Assembly: GCA_037447655.1 (NCBI GenBank)
Contig: JBBHKE010000330.1
Coordinates: 1-64,000 of the forward strand
Length of the DNA: 64,000 nucleotides
Reading direction: 5' to 3'
Source of the DNA: Zygnema cylindricum
Taxonomy: Eukaryota; Streptophyta; Zygnematophyceae; Zygnematales; Zygnemataceae
In this document: piece after piece, positions 30,301 to 41,426 of the stretch
How the letters are laid out: each line of letters opens with the position of its first letter
How positions within the stretch are numbered: the first letter of the stretch is position 1
Translations under genes and position numbers: made by a program
Notes under the pieces: model-generated
Database searches by the model: none
What the model saw: the letters and a program-made list of their open reading frames with translations, nothing else
Told to the model about the DNA's origin: nothing

Positions 30301-31519
30301 AAAGTCGAAATCTGATCAGGTCCCCATACAGAGGGGACCTCTTTTTTGAGTAGATCGTTAAATGGTGAAGCGACAGTGCTACAACTAGGGACAAATCTGC
30401 TATAATAATTAGCTAATCCTAGGAAGGCTCGAAGACTCGTGAGATCAACGGGGGTTGGCAGTTTGTTGATAGCCTCAATTTTTGCGTCAAGTGGTGTGAT
30501 CCTCTCGGAGGAAATGAAATGTCCAAGGTAAGGCACAACCCCGGACCCGAAAGTACATTTAGCCGGATGACATTTTAATCCAACCTTTTTTAGTTCAATT
30601 AGGACCCATTTGATATGAGTTGCGTGATCTCCAATTGTGGCCGAGGCGATAATCAAATCGTCAATATAACATCCTGCAAACTTGCAACCACCTAAAACTG
30701 ACTCCATTAATTTTTGAAAAACTGCGGGGGCGTTCTTAAGTCCAAAAGGCATGACCGACCACTCCCAACGACCATCACTACCCCAAAAGGCGGTTTTATG
30801 CCTATCCTTCTCCTCTATTTCAATCTTGTTAAAGCCTTGTCGTAAATCCAGAATAGTGACATATTTAGCGCCTCCTACATGATCAATTATTTCTTCGGCC
30901 AAAGGCATTGGATGTCCATCTTGTATAGATTTAACATTGAGTTCACGGTAATCGTCGCACATCCGACGATCGGTAAAGTTTCCTTCGGCATCTTTTTTCT
31001 TGGGCATGACAATGGATGCTGCAAAAGTAGAATCCAACTGATAAATAAGGCCACCTTTTTCCAATTCAGCGCAGCGTTGGTCCACTACACCGCCAATCGC
31101 TATTAGAGTATATAACGCTAATTCAGTGCCCCTAAATATTGACCCCAAAACCTTAAATAGAATTAATAACCCTATTTAAGTACTTAGACCAGAATGTGCC
31201 ACGTCTCAGGCACTAAATTAATATCAATGACGCTAATTTTTTTTTGACGCTGTACAATCCTTGACTTTAATAGCGATTGGTGGTGTAGTTCCCATTCCAT
31301 TTCAGATAAGCGGTGTTTCGGCTTGAAAATAGGACGAACCTCTTCCAGAACTATAAACATTTTATATGTGGTATCGCGACCAAGATCATTCATAGAGAAA
31401 GCAAAAGAGTCGATATTTCGCAAAATCACTTTGTTTAGTAGATCATGTTCAGATTGAGAGAGATTAGAGCCAAATTTCCATTTAGGAGTTTCCGAACCTT
31501 TAATCGTCATTGCTTCCAT
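30301..31519 (-). pseudogene. Gypsy-B reverse transcriptase
   Basis: N-terminal part WKFGSNLSQSEHDLLNKVILRNIDSFAFSMNDLG (31480-31380) in one frame, then after a frameshift ASIVMPKKKDAEGNFTDRRMCDDYRELN (about 31018-30935), LDLRQGFNKIEI, WSVMPFGLKNAPAVFQ (about 30765-30715), intact catalytic CYIDDLIIASAT (30675-30640), GLKCHPAKCTFG and FLGLANYYSRFVPS (about 30420-30380). The 395-codon open part (29961-31148) covers most of RT and RNase H. Related to but clearly different from gypsy-A RT. Confidence 0.88.
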
Positions 31520-31718
31520 GGCTTGTGCAAAAGCTAGTTGTTCATCTGCGATAAGTGACTGGCCTAATGAATAAACAACCAGTGTTTCCTGTAAGCAGTT
31601 TGTCCAATGGTGCCAGTTGCGAGTAGGAAAAGCTGCGGTCTAGTGAGAAGGTGTTGACATATGAATACAGGGAGCCCATTGGGCAGCAGTATATGCCGGA
31701 ATGGACCATGACATGTGG

Positions 31719-33143
31719 CTAGGGCTTAACAAAATTGTAGATTGTGACATCAAGAGAAGGTTTTATAGGGGATGGAAAGAGGAAAAATTGAGAAGGTGTC
31801 CCTCTAACGGTGACTGGTGATCTTGTATGTATGTGTTTAGAAATTGATGATGCATTCCCTCCCCCAGCTGGTTTAGACGGATGGGTTTGTGCGTAACAAC
31901 CTGATGCAAATCCGAGGCCTAAGACAAAAGAGAGGGATTGAGGGTCCATGACACGACCTAAAAGGATGCAGCGTTGGCGTTCTGTGAGACCATGGGCAGC
32001 CGTATTGTTGGGAAGGAAATGCATAAGGTGCTCCCATTCTGTGGCTGTAGGTTCATCTAGGCCGCCTATGTGAATATTTCAAAGCAAGCTGGGCCCATCA
32101 CCAAAGAAAGCATAAGAGTGTGGATAAGACACTAGAGTGGGGAGAACTTTGAGTGGGTGACTTGAGACGTTGATGTTGTAATTCGGCCGGTGAGCAGGTT
32201 GCACACATGTTTGGACTTTGTGAAAAAGAAGAAGTCCAGTCTGAATATCTGTAAAAGGGGTTCTGGCACAAAGATTTCCTTCTCTAACGCGTCCAATATC
32301 AATCAAGTTGGTCCATTTAGATCAGACCCGATGAGCTAAGGACCCGAGGCGAGCAACATCAATGATAAGAGGAGGACCAATTAATGTTTCTATCCGTTTG
32401 TAATCAGCTAACACTATAGGGCGAGGATCGTTATAGGCTGCCACGTTTTCCAAAATATATCCCAACAATCAATCAAATGATTGTAGAAAATGCATGATAC
32501 GAAGTAATTCAAAGAAAAATTTAGTGCGATGGACAGCTAAGCCAAGACCTTTGCCTGCTCGTGACATTCCTTGACACTCCCAACCGGCAAAGAGAAGGTC
32601 GATTAGTTCCACATCGAGAAGGTTTTGGTTGCCTATCAAACGAATATCTTTAGGTAAGGTTGTATGCATGTGAGCAAAGGCAGATTTAGGGAAAAGGTGT
32701 GGATATTGTCGGTGTAAAATATTACAGTGATGTGTTTGGGCTTTCTAAGCTTAAGGGTCAGTGTCCACTGAGTAGTAGTGCTTGATAAGTAATTTGTTGC
32801 GAAGGCATGAGAGTAGAGAGGTACCTATGCCTGCAAATAGGTATAAAATGACTAGACCATCTAGATGAGGTTTGACTTGAATTGGTTTCCAATTAATGGG
32901 AAGAAAACCGGAAGAATCTACAAAAATAAGATGAAGAGGTGGAACCCGCGATAAAGGAATCTGAAGGGTGTGTTTGTGGATGTGATCAAACTCGCGAGAA
33001 TCAATAATAAAACCTGGATTATCGAAAATTTTAGGCAAAGAAGGACTGTCGGGCAGAATTTCCTCTGCAGAAAGAGAATGAAAAATTTCAAATCCCACCA
33101 AATTTTCGGAATAAGCAAGCACAGATTGGGCTGCGTGAGCCAT
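31719..33143 (-). pseudogene. Gypsy-B DNMT3-like cytosine-C5 methyltransferase domain
   Basis: Same position as in gypsy-A, between protease and RT. Motif I: LVILYLFAGIGTSLLSCL (about 32865-32810). Motif IV: LLFAGWECQGMSRAGKGLG (about 32606-32550), keeping the catalytic Cys but with Glu where Pro is near-invariant. Motif VI: YILENVAAYNDP (about 32463-32428). Motif VIII: LIGPPLIIDVARLGSLAHRV (about 32383-32325), stop, KWTNLIDIGR. Motif X: LTERQRCILLGRVMDPQSLSFVLGLGF (about 31992-31910). The 130-, 66-, 75- and 101-codon open parts share one frame, separated by stops. Inactive copy of the same domain type. Confidence 0.85.
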
Positions 33144-33279
33144 AATGGGTATGGGTTTGCGTGCTGAAATTAGAGGGAGACGTATTTTTTTTTCCGGATA
33201 ATTGGTAGGACAGTAGGTAAAATGTCTTGATCGTACAAATCAACGCCGCCTCCTACTCTGAAAATCATATCTTGCCCCA

Positions 33280-34986
33280 CTAAACACCCGTAATCACGGT
33301 GACCAATGCGTGAGCACGAACTTCTGCAAAATCAGATTCTGTATCATTGTGAAACCGAAAACAAAGTGGATCCTTTGTATTGCCCAAAATTGGTTCGGTT
33401 GTTCCCGTTGAGGTGAGTAAACATGTGGAAGTGGACTGAAATTTATCAGCTGTCAGACCTAGTTTCAGTGCAAAAGATGACCCCAAAATAACTGGTTTCG
33501 CACCAGTGTCCATAAGTGGTAATGACGGAATGACACCATTGATTGAAAATGCACCCTTCCTATTATCTAGAAAACTGATGTGTGGGTCAAGTGAACTACG
33601 CTCGTCGGTAGAGATAGGCCTAAGAGCATAAAGATTACGGTTCATTTGTAAAGCTTGTATTGCTCCAAATGGGATGGATGTGACCGTAGTTTTTTGGTTG
33701 GGTGAATCAAAAATCATAGTAGAAAAAATACATAATCTTTTCTTAACCCTATGGTTGTCCTGAATAGAGCGGTCCAGAATAGTGAGTGCTTCAGCCGTAA
33801 TGGTGGAAGCTGTTTCGGGCAAATTGGTTGCGGTTTCTTTGGAAAATGATAATGTTAGGCGGGTGCTACACTGTTTACCCTCGCGATTGTGATCGACTGT
33901 CCCCTTGTCAAATGTGGTTGCCCGCTTTTGAATGGTTGAATCTCTTAAAACTCGACTAGCTAGCGTGGGAAGGTGGACAATTGTACGAGCCATACCGGTT
34001 AGGTGAGTTGGCGGTTTCATTTGAGCCATAAGGGTTGCAAACTGGTCTTTGATCATAGTGGCCATTTGAGTTTGCATTTCCTCCTTTTCTTTTACTCTCC
34101 AAGACATTTTAGGTGGAGATTTTTTTTTTGGCTCTTTAACTAGTTGGACTACCTTGGCAGATCTAGCGGATATTCCACCATTTCGAATCTGATTTTGATA
34201 TGAAAATTTAGGGTTTTTGATATGACAACGATACACAAAGTGGTCGGTCTGTTTGCAGTGTGTACAAGTCGCTGATTTATCCGGGCACATCCGCGCATCA
34301 TGCCCGGTCTTGCCACATCGGAAACAAATCCGATTGGATGGTTGATTTGGTGGGGTCCCTATGGTTGGGACCCTTGGTGGCTGATTATTTGGCCCTAAGT
34401 TACGAGGATTTGGGGAATTGAAAGGGTTAGTTTCTTTTTGAGGGGCTTTTGGTCGATCGTGGGCCTCCCACCAACAATTCGTCATCTCGTATTCTACGGC
34501 GTATTGAGCTGCCTGGTCGAATGTAAATTTGAGACCGTATGTTTGGGTAAGATGGCTTTGAATAAATTTCTTTGACTGGAAAGGAAACTGTCCCACAAAC
34601 TTCTGGACAGCTTCAACATCTGATATCAAATCGGGCAATGCTTCCCGCAAGGTCTCTATGCGGGCTCGTAGAGCGGGGGCAGTTTCGCTTGTTTTACGCT
34701 CAAAATTCATTAATTCCTTAACTTGGTCAGGATTTTGCATGCGATACTCCTCTTGTAACAAATTAAACATTATGGTGAGAGGGTCTCGTAACGGAATGGT
34801 CATCCCTGGTCGTGTCAGGACGGCGGCTTGGGCAGCAATGGCATATTGGTGGGGAACCTCCACCACAGCTTGGTAAAGAACATTGCCATGCGCATCTAAG
34901 ACCTCGGAAATAGCAGCTTGATACGGAATTTCTGCTTGACCTATTACCCCAGGCGTACCAGCAAAATGTGGAGAATATCCAGTCAT
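33280..34986 (-). CDS. Gypsy-B gag (C-terminal part) and protease
   Basis: Uninterrupted 568-codon frame. Capsid-like text (PGMTIPLRDPLTIMFNLLQEEY, FVGQFPFQSKKFIQSHL) is followed by two zinc knuckles, CFRCGKTGHDARMC and CTHCKQTDHFVYRC (about 34330-34215). Then come a basic spacer and a retropepsin domain with the active-site motif LMDTGAKPVILGSSFALKLGL (about 33520-33455), intact unlike in gypsy-A. It would package RNA and process the polyprotein. It starts with ATGA, overlapping the stop of the upstream gag piece by 4 bases, and lies in a different frame from the rest of pol, so a frameshift (mutational or programmed) is needed on both sides. Confidence 0.82.
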   Translation of the reverse strand: MTGYSPHFAGTPGVIGQAEIPYQAAISEVLDAHGNVLYQAVVEVPHQYAIAAQAAVLTRPGMTIPLRDPLTIMFNLLQEEYRMQNPDQVKELMNFERKTSETAPALRARIETLREALPDLISDVEAVQKFVGQFPFQSKKFIQSHLTQTYGLKFTFDQAAQYAVEYEMTNCWWEAHDRPKAPQKETNPFNSPNPRNLGPNNQPPRVPTIGTPPNQPSNRICFRCGKTGHDARMCPDKSATCTHCKQTDHFVYRCHIKNPKFSYQNQIRNGGISARSAKVVQLVKEPKKKSPPKMSWRVKEKEEMQTQMATMIKDQFATLMAQMKPPTHLTGMARTIVHLPTLASRVLRDSTIQKRATTFDKGTVDHNREGKQCSTRLTLSFSKETATNLPETASTITAEALTILDRSIQDNHRVKKRLCIFSTMIFDSPNQKTTVTSIPFGAIQALQMNRNLYALRPISTDERSSLDPHISFLDNRKGAFSINGVIPSLPLMDTGAKPVILGSSFALKLGLTADKFQSTSTCLLTSTGTTEPILGNTKDPLCFRFHNDTESDFAEVRAHALVTVITGV

Positions 34987-35525
34987 CGCAAGTATGCCAT
35001 CATACTTTCGAGAATATAAGGTAACGGCGGACCCGCGAAAGTAACGCCCAGAAGGGAGAAAGCGACACTCATGTCAAATCTATCTTGATAACTCAAAGCT
35101 AGATCTCGCATTTTAGTGTCGAATAAAATTTGAAAATTAGATAAACTCATGGTATCATTCATTCCGGAAAAGTAGAATTGAAGTTTAACAAGAGTACCCT
35201 CCGATGTGGAGGCCGTCACAAGAGACGAGTCAGTCGAATTCTAAGCCTGAATCGGTGCTAACGGAGACCAAAAAGAAAGAAAATCTGAATCGGGATCCCT
35301 TTCGTTATCAACCTCTTCCACAGATAGCGTGGAAAGAATGGATGACAAAGATGAGACTGTTGTTAAATCTGAACGAGTAGAGGACGCTCTAGATTCAATT
35401 AAAGGACTTAACGTAAAAGGAACCGAATTTGATAAATTCGATTGATTAAAATTTGATGAACGGAAAGTTCCACCACTACGTGTAGATTCGTATGAGTGGT
35501 CAAGATTTTCTGAATCAGTGGGCAT
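34983..35525 (-). pseudogene. Gypsy-B gag N-terminal part
   Basis: Ser/Thr-rich start MPTDSENLDHSYESTRSGG (35525 down), a TAG near 35240, then LVKLQFYFSGMNDTMSLSNFQILFDTKMRDLALSYQDRFDMS, a capsid-like N-terminal domain (35190-35060). The frame ends at 34983, overlapping the next gag frame. Same frame as the DNMT, RT and integrase parts. Confidence 0.72.
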
Positions 35526-35559
35526 AAAAATGAGTGAGATAACAAACTAATCCGCTAAT

Positions 35560-36045
35560 AGATACGCCGTATACGAGATGCAGCAAATGGTAAACCATAC
35601 AACACACGCAGGCAGCAATCTCAAAAAGTCTCTAACAGGGCCACGATGGCCAGATCTAATAAAGAAGTCGTTTTTTTACCGAAACCCCAACCCCGCAAAC
35701 AAGTGGGCAAGGCCAAAGGGCCAGATCTATAAAGGCAAAAAATTGCTGAACAAGCACTCAGAGGTGCAGATCTAAAGCTCCACAGGCAGAAAATAGATCT
35801 ATCCAATGCCACCAACGGCCAGATCTAACAATAATATTCCACGTCAAACAAACAACAAGAAAAACACAAGGCCACTCACGGCCAGATGGCAAGCATGGAA
35901 AGCGAGGACAATGCAAATGCTCAATATAATTAGGTCCAGATAGACCCAATCCACTCATGTCCCCTTTAAACAATCAACAACTATCCTAACACGCGCCTGC
36001 ACCCGCAAGGCATCGCGAAATTACAAACCACTCTTAGCAATATCA
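35560..36045 (-). repeat. Gypsy-B leader with five GGCC-AGATCT hairpin-like repeats
   Basis: Non-coding leader upstream of gag. A short unit, GGCC-N(3-6)-GGCC-AGATCT on the plus strand, recurs at about 35640, 35713, 35765 (degraded), 35808 and 35870. The GGCC pairs can form small hairpins. The right border to Copia-4 integrase is at about 36045. No copy of this leader was recognised at the other end of gypsy-B. Confidence 0.65.
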
Positions 36046-36912
36046 GACAACATACTCTAAGCACTATCATTCAGTGTCCTATTGAATCTTTCGGCAACAC
36101 CATTCTGTTCCGGGTTTTCGGGAACTGTCTTTTGATGATGCACACCATCCTCTCTTAAAAACTCCTTAAACTGATTAGAGGTTTATTCCCATCCATCGTC
36201 ACTTCTTACTCTTTTTATTGAGGTTTCGTGAAGCTTCTCGGCCCATGCTTTATATTGTTTGAAATGCTTCGGAGTTTCTGATTTGTTTTTGAGAAAGTAT
36301 ACTCGGGAGTATCGAGACCAATCATCGGTAATGGTTAGCATAAATCTTTTTCCTCCGGGTGATGGCACTCTTGCCGGTCCCCAAATTTCCTTGTGTACCA
36401 AATCAAGGACTTTTTCTCCTTTATAAGTTGTTTCCTTTGGAAATGGTAGCCTGTGTGTTTTACCCCGAGCACACCCACTGCAATCACTTACATTATCATT
36501 TTCCCCAAAGCGTATCCCTTCAACTACTCCCATCTTTTTCATTCCTTTTAGCATTTCTAGATTCACATGCCCAAGTCTCTTGACACCAGCATCGTAAAGT
36601 TTGAGTTTTTCATTTCTTAAAGCAAGCGTGAACATTCCTTGGATACCTTTCTCAGCAGTGAAGTACACATCTTCCTCAAAGCTAGCTGTAAAAACTCCTT
36701 TTTTGGTGCTAGTTTCAAATCCTTTATCATCTAATACAAATGTAGAGATAAGGTTTTTGTTTAACACGGAAATAAAAAATACATCGGAGAACCTAACTAT
36801 TGAGGTTTTTCCCTCCACTTCAACTTTCAGATCTACCGATCCTACATAAGTAGTGGTAACTACCCTCCCATCCCCATATTCAATCTCTACTATAGGAATT
36901 TTTCTCAGCTAA
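36046..36912 (-). pseudogene. Copia-4 integrase and protease remnant
   Basis: Minus-strand Copia pol, truncated at gypsy-B. Protease end GWIVDSGASMHMC (about 36975-36930). Then VEGKTSIVRFSDVFFISVLNKNLISTFVLDDKGF, the zinc domain with RLGHVNLEMLKGMKKMG and CSGCARGKTHRLPFP (36530-36440), and the DDE core (IWGPARVPSPGGKRFMLTITDDWSRYSRVYFLKNK, RVRSDD). The second acidic motif and beyond carry stops. At 36046 the Copia text (SMLSD) stops. Very similar to Copia-6 and Copia-8. Confidence 0.83.
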
Positions 36913-38118
36913 GTGATTAAACGCTTATCCTTGCACATGTGCATGGAGGCACCTGAATCCACAATCCAACCTCCTTCACCTTTCAGTCCACCGAAAGCAC
37001 ATTTCTGCTTTCGTGGAGTTTCGACTTCTGTCTTTGCCTCCAACTCCTTATCCAAAAGAAGTTCGTCGTCCTCCTCATCGGATTCCTCCTCGAGTACCTG
37101 TGTGACAAGTGCCTTTTTCTTCCCTCGTGGCTGACCCCTGGTCCTTCCCTCCTTTATCTGAAGTTAGGCCAGTTTGGTCCGCCATGTTGTGCCCGGGTTT
37201 CTTGTAAAAATGACAAAGCCCCTTTGGTCCCCTTGTTTTGGACCCATCGGATTGATTTTTCAGGTCTTCCCCTTCATGACTTCTAAGGGGTTTTCGTGAA
37301 TATTTGTTTCTCCAACTTGCTCCAACCGCCAAGGCCTATCAATTCTTAACCCCCCCTCCGGATTTAGATTGTATTTTCTCGGACAAGAATCATACCAACT
37401 ACCGAATTCCATATCCACTTGGAGTCCGACATATTCCTGTACCCGGTTCACAATGTTCTCATACTCATCGGGTAGTTTCATGATTAAGAAGTGTACCTTT
37501 GCGTTCTCGGTTTCTACTTTCCCGGCACACTCTAGCTTCATGAAGAGTATAGCAAGCTCATTGCAAAAATTGAGCATCTTCTCTCCTTTGTGAAAAAATC
37601 ATTGATCCTTCGATCTGCTAGCTTCCGCTCTTGAATAGTACCGCTTCGGTACATCTCTATAAGCCCATCCCACAGATCGGATGCCCTTTCCACCTGCAAA
37701 TGAGGACCTGCAAGTCCTTGTGTGAGATGACGGAGAACAAAATGCTTGGCCGCCATGTTGTTGTAGTCTTAGGTATCGAAGTCATTCTCCTCATTCCTCG
37801 GAATAGGAGACATGAAAGCAAATCCGGTTGCTATAGGTGTGGTTTTCTCTTTTCTTTTCCCTTGTCCATCACGGTGATTTCTCCGTCTTCGGAGTCCTTT
37901 GATGACGGTGGATTTGGTTTCCTACCAAATCTGCTTCCTCCAAACCTTGGAGGAATAGCAGGATCGGATGGGCGTTTTACTCTCCCACTCACTATTTCCC
38001 AAAATCTTTTCTCACACAGGGCTCCCATCATCATACTCTCCCAGTAGATGAACCCAGTCCCATTAAATATGGGCACCCTAGAGGGTGGGCCCATAACCTG
38101 CAACTCTAAGACCTTCAT
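36913..38118 (-). pseudogene. Copia-4 gag
   Basis: Begins MKVLELQVMGPPSRVPIFNGTGFIYWESMMMGALCEKRFW (38118 down), with the start codon inside the LTR. Contains AAKHFVLRHLTQGLAGPHLQVERASDLWDGL (37753-37665), MLNFCNELAILFMKLE, LIMKLPDEYENIVNRVQ (about 37490-37440), a knuckle CHFYKKPGHNMADQT lacking the second and last Cys, and a Glu/Asp-rich linker to the protease. The pieces are in several frames, so it is inactive. Confidence 0.82.
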
Positions 38119-39095
38119 TCATACTCATAGTAGGCAGCTTCCTATAAGCCTGTAGGATAACCTCAGTTTTGTGATCTTAGTCTAAATATTGTTGACACCC
38201 TCACAGAATATAGACTAACCAAAATTCACCCCTTGGAAGAGCTCACTCCCCTGAGTCTGCCTTAAAAAGAATCGTTGAATTTGCTCCCCTGAGCAGTATA
38301 TTATTAATGGTCAAGATGACCTTTTACACAGAAGCGCTTTGGGAAAGAGGCTACTACCTAAATATTTCTAACGCGTGAACCCCTCTCTTATCCCTCTAAT
38401 ACTAAAGTACGGAGCCAATTAATTCAGTGTACAGTACAGAAAGTTACTTGGCCCGTAGTACTTTCTGTATGACCATTGTACGACATGGTTAAGAAGATGA
38501 CGCCTGCCATTTGTGGGTTCGCCATGGTATGTTTCAGAGATGTCGCCATCCAATGTCATGTTGCCACCTGCCACCCGGTGTGGCTGAGACCGCAAACCGC
38601 CAAATCGTGTATTCCGCGATGCTGGCTTCTTCCTCCGTCGTTCGATTGATATTGGCCTTACTTTATACACGTTAAAATACAAGCAGTACATTTAGACGTG
38701 ATGATATCTAACTATATCTATGTGATTGTAGTCCGTTCCTCAGTTAAATGAACTTTCCTATTTGTACATCTTTAAGTAGTTATCATACACTATATACCTC
38801 GACATAAGTTCTAGACTACATGGTAATGACGCTGGTCTATTCAGACGGACGGTAGGTACCAGGATCAAATCATGGGTCTGTTAACCTTTTTGGTAAGTCA
38901 ACAAAGAACTGCCTTCTGACTCTAGGAGAAGCATAGGCAACTATGGCTCTACCTTCTTCTTTAGCCTCTAGTGACTACGACAAGTATGGAGTTAGAGAGA
39001 GAAGTTAGAAGCAGGGTACCTCTGCTTTTTCATCCTCATTTTATATTACTTTAAGAAACCTAAAAAATACATAAGAAATCCTTTTAATTTCAACA
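38099..39095 (-). repeat. Copia-4 5' LTR
   Basis: From TGCAACTCTAAGACC at the PBS border (GGTGGGCCCATAACC, 38084-38098) to TTTCAACA, 997 bp. It has the GTAC cluster (38405-38475), tRNA-like box with AGGATCAAATCATGG (38867-38881) and T-run, and a degraded ATGGCTC box (38944). By length and end sequence it is close to class D. Confidence 0.82.
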
Positions 39096-39630
39096 TGCTT
39101 TCTTTCCGGCCGTCCGATTGACTGCAAATTTCAATCGGAGCCGTCATAAATACTTGCGCGGTATTTGTTTCGTTTAAAGAAACAAATGCGCGGTACTTGT
39201 TTCTTATCTGTACTGTAATCCGTACTTCTTCATAAGTGACTATGTATTCCGTAAGCATTACCGTTAAATGAAAAATCCTACATGGTAACATTTACATAAC
39301 TAACAAACCGTATATCATGAAACTGTAGTCTTAAACTTAACGGATAAGTCTACCGGCTACCGGGTGCTTTACATACGGCAGGTACCAGGATCAAATCCTG
39401 GTTTTGACATCTATCCTTTTAGTAAATAAACTACCTATCGGTAAATCAACTATTTCCCGTAAACCTCTGGATAGCCTAGGTAGCCATGGCTCTAGCTTCC
39501 TCTCCAACTTTTCAATGATTGCGACAAGTGTGAGAGTTGAAGAGAGAAGTTAGAGAGAGACATCCTCGGCTTCTTTCTGTATTTCTATTTAAACCAACAA
39601 AATAATTAAAAAAGACCATCAATTTCAACA
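39096..39630 (-). repeat. Copia-5 3' LTR fragment
   Basis: Inner part of an LTR starting mid-way (CCGGCCGTCCGATTGACTGC), with the hairpin arms ATTTGTTTC/GAAACAAAT (39163-39187), a tRNA-like T-arm CCAGGATCAAATCCTGG (39385-39401), the AGCCATGGCT palindrome (39482-39491) and the end ATTTCAACA at 39630. The outer 500 or so bases are missing. Confidence 0.78.
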
Positions 39631-40239
39631 TCCCTCACTAGGAAGCTCAACATATAATGCATTAATATCATTGCAAAACTCTATCATGCTACTGCCTTTA
39701 TAAACATAGGCCTCTATTTCCTGTTTTACTAACTGCTGCTTCTGTATAGTCTCACTCTTATAAATCTAAATTAGTATTTCCCAAATTTCCGAAGACTTGT
39801 TTAGACTTAAAAGAGTGATACCTATGGACTTAGACACAAATCTAAGTATGAGATGTTTGCTATAGTGTTTTTATATTCCCAAATTTTTCTGTCATTTTTT
39901 TCAGTTTTTGGTTTAGTTATAACTCCCACAAGTGGAACCGTAGCCGAGAGCCTAACTCCCCTAACCATAGGTGTCCTTTTATCCTTCTCCCCTATTTCAC
40001 TTTCCACTGCAATGATTTTTCCTTCACATTCCGTTGCATCTGAACTCAGGTTGGTTTTCTTGGCAGCCCCAGATGATTCTTCAGAGTGAGCTCCTCCAAA
40101 GCCCGCTGGCGAACACCTCACTTGTCCCGAAACAATTCTCCATAAGTGCTTCTCGAAAAGCAATCCCTCCATCGTAGACTCCCAGTAAGTGAAGTCTGTT
40201 CAATCAAACATAGGCACCCTAGATGGTGGGCCCATTACC
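39631..40239 (-). pseudogene. Copia-5 gag remnant (class C), pol deleted
   Basis: Only gag text remains between the two LTR pieces: MEGLLFEKHLWRIVSGQVRCSPAGFGGAHSEE (40172 down) and VRGVRLSATVPLVGVITKPKTEKNDRKIWEYKNTIA, then LRYV- and QQQLV-type text to 39640. All of pol is gone, so this is an internally deleted element. It serves as the empty-site reference for the gypsy-A insertion (39654-39683). PBS-like GGTGGGCCCATTACC at 40225-40239. Confidence 0.78.
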
Positions 40240-41426
40240 TGAAACTCTGTGTGCTCCATTGCCCACACAAATGGAAGATCCAAAAGAAGCTAATCTAGAT
40301 AGTGCCGAATCCAACTTGATATAAACCCAAATGACTAACCCCTTGACAATCACAACCCCATTATAACTTCATCCCTGTGAAATAAAACTTTCTCTGTGCT
40401 CAATTCCACCACAGAATGCAAAGTTAGAATATGAGTTTTGGACACATTCACCCACTTTGAATTTCCCTTAGAAATGGAGCCACCTTGGAAGACAAAATAT
40501 CTGAACGAATACACCCCTGTGTAGGTTGGACTCCCTTGAGTCCGCAGCAAAAAGTATCACAGAAAATGGTCAAGTAAATTGATTGTTATGAATAGTCAAA
40601 GATGACCTTTTGTAGAGGAGCTCTCTCGGAGAGAGGCTACTACCTAATAAATTTTCTAAGTTCTATCTCTCTGTAAAACTCTATTGACTGACGTACGGCA
40701 CCAATCAAATTACTATGTCGTACACAAAAGTACAGGTGCCTGTCTGCTTTTTGTTCGGCCATCGTACGACATGGCCAAAATGTCGACACATGTCATATCC
40801 GGATTTGTTCCTGTAATCTTCGAAGTTGCCGCAATCCAACGTTGAAGCGCCACGTTTCACTTGACGTGGCAATTACCGTAAAACGCCAAAAGGACATTTT
40901 GCGTGATCGCGGTGCCTATCAAGGCTGTCCGATCAAAACCAGATATAATTGTAACCGTTGAAAACATACGCACGGTATTTGTTTCGCATTCAAAACAAAT
41001 GCGCGGTATCAGTTTCATAGAATACATTAAACCGTACTCCGTATTATACAGAACTGTATCTATGCATGAGGTATCTATTTCTCGTTAAACGAACTAGTCT
41101 ACATGTAACAATTTAAGTATTTGTCAAATCTATCATACTCTAGCAATGGCTCTAGATTTATAGGATAGAGCTAATGGCTAGTTTGATAGACGGTAGATAC
41201 CCAAATCAAATCCTAGGTCTATCTAACCTTTTAGGTAACTCTATCAAGATTTGCCTTCTTGCCCTCTTTGGACAGCCTAGGCAGCCATGGATCTATCTTC
41301 TCTTAAGTCTTTAGTGACTGCGACAAGTGTGGGGACTTGAGTGAAAAGTTGGAGGCAACCTGTCACTGTCCCCTATTTGCCTTTTATTTTACAATCTTTA
41401 GACGTAGAAAATACCTTAAATTCAAC
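40240..41426 (-). repeat. Copia-5 5' LTR (class C)
   Basis: TGAAACTCTGTGTG to AATTCAACA, 1187 bp, the same class and nearly the same length as the solo LTR 60450-61641. Contains the GTAC cluster (40692-40770), hairpin (about 40976-41000), tRNA-like box (about 41190-41235) and AGCCATGG box (41283). Confidence 0.83.

Larger units (their letters stand above)
28051..36045 (-). mobile_element. Gypsy-B: second DNMT/PHD-bearing Ty3/gypsy element
   Basis: Minus-strand Ty3/gypsy element of about 8 kb. It reads from right to left: leader with repeats (35560-35990), gag, protease, DNMT, RT, RNase H, integrase, PHD finger, stop (28275-28277), G-rich polypurine tract (about 28254-28270), then about 200 bases of U3-like sequence. 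No LTR pair or target duplication was found. The left flank is a plus-strand Copia gag and the right flank a minus-strand Copia integrase, so a rearrangement followed or replaced simple insertion. It is strongly diverged from gypsy-A but has the same domain order. Confidence 0.85.
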
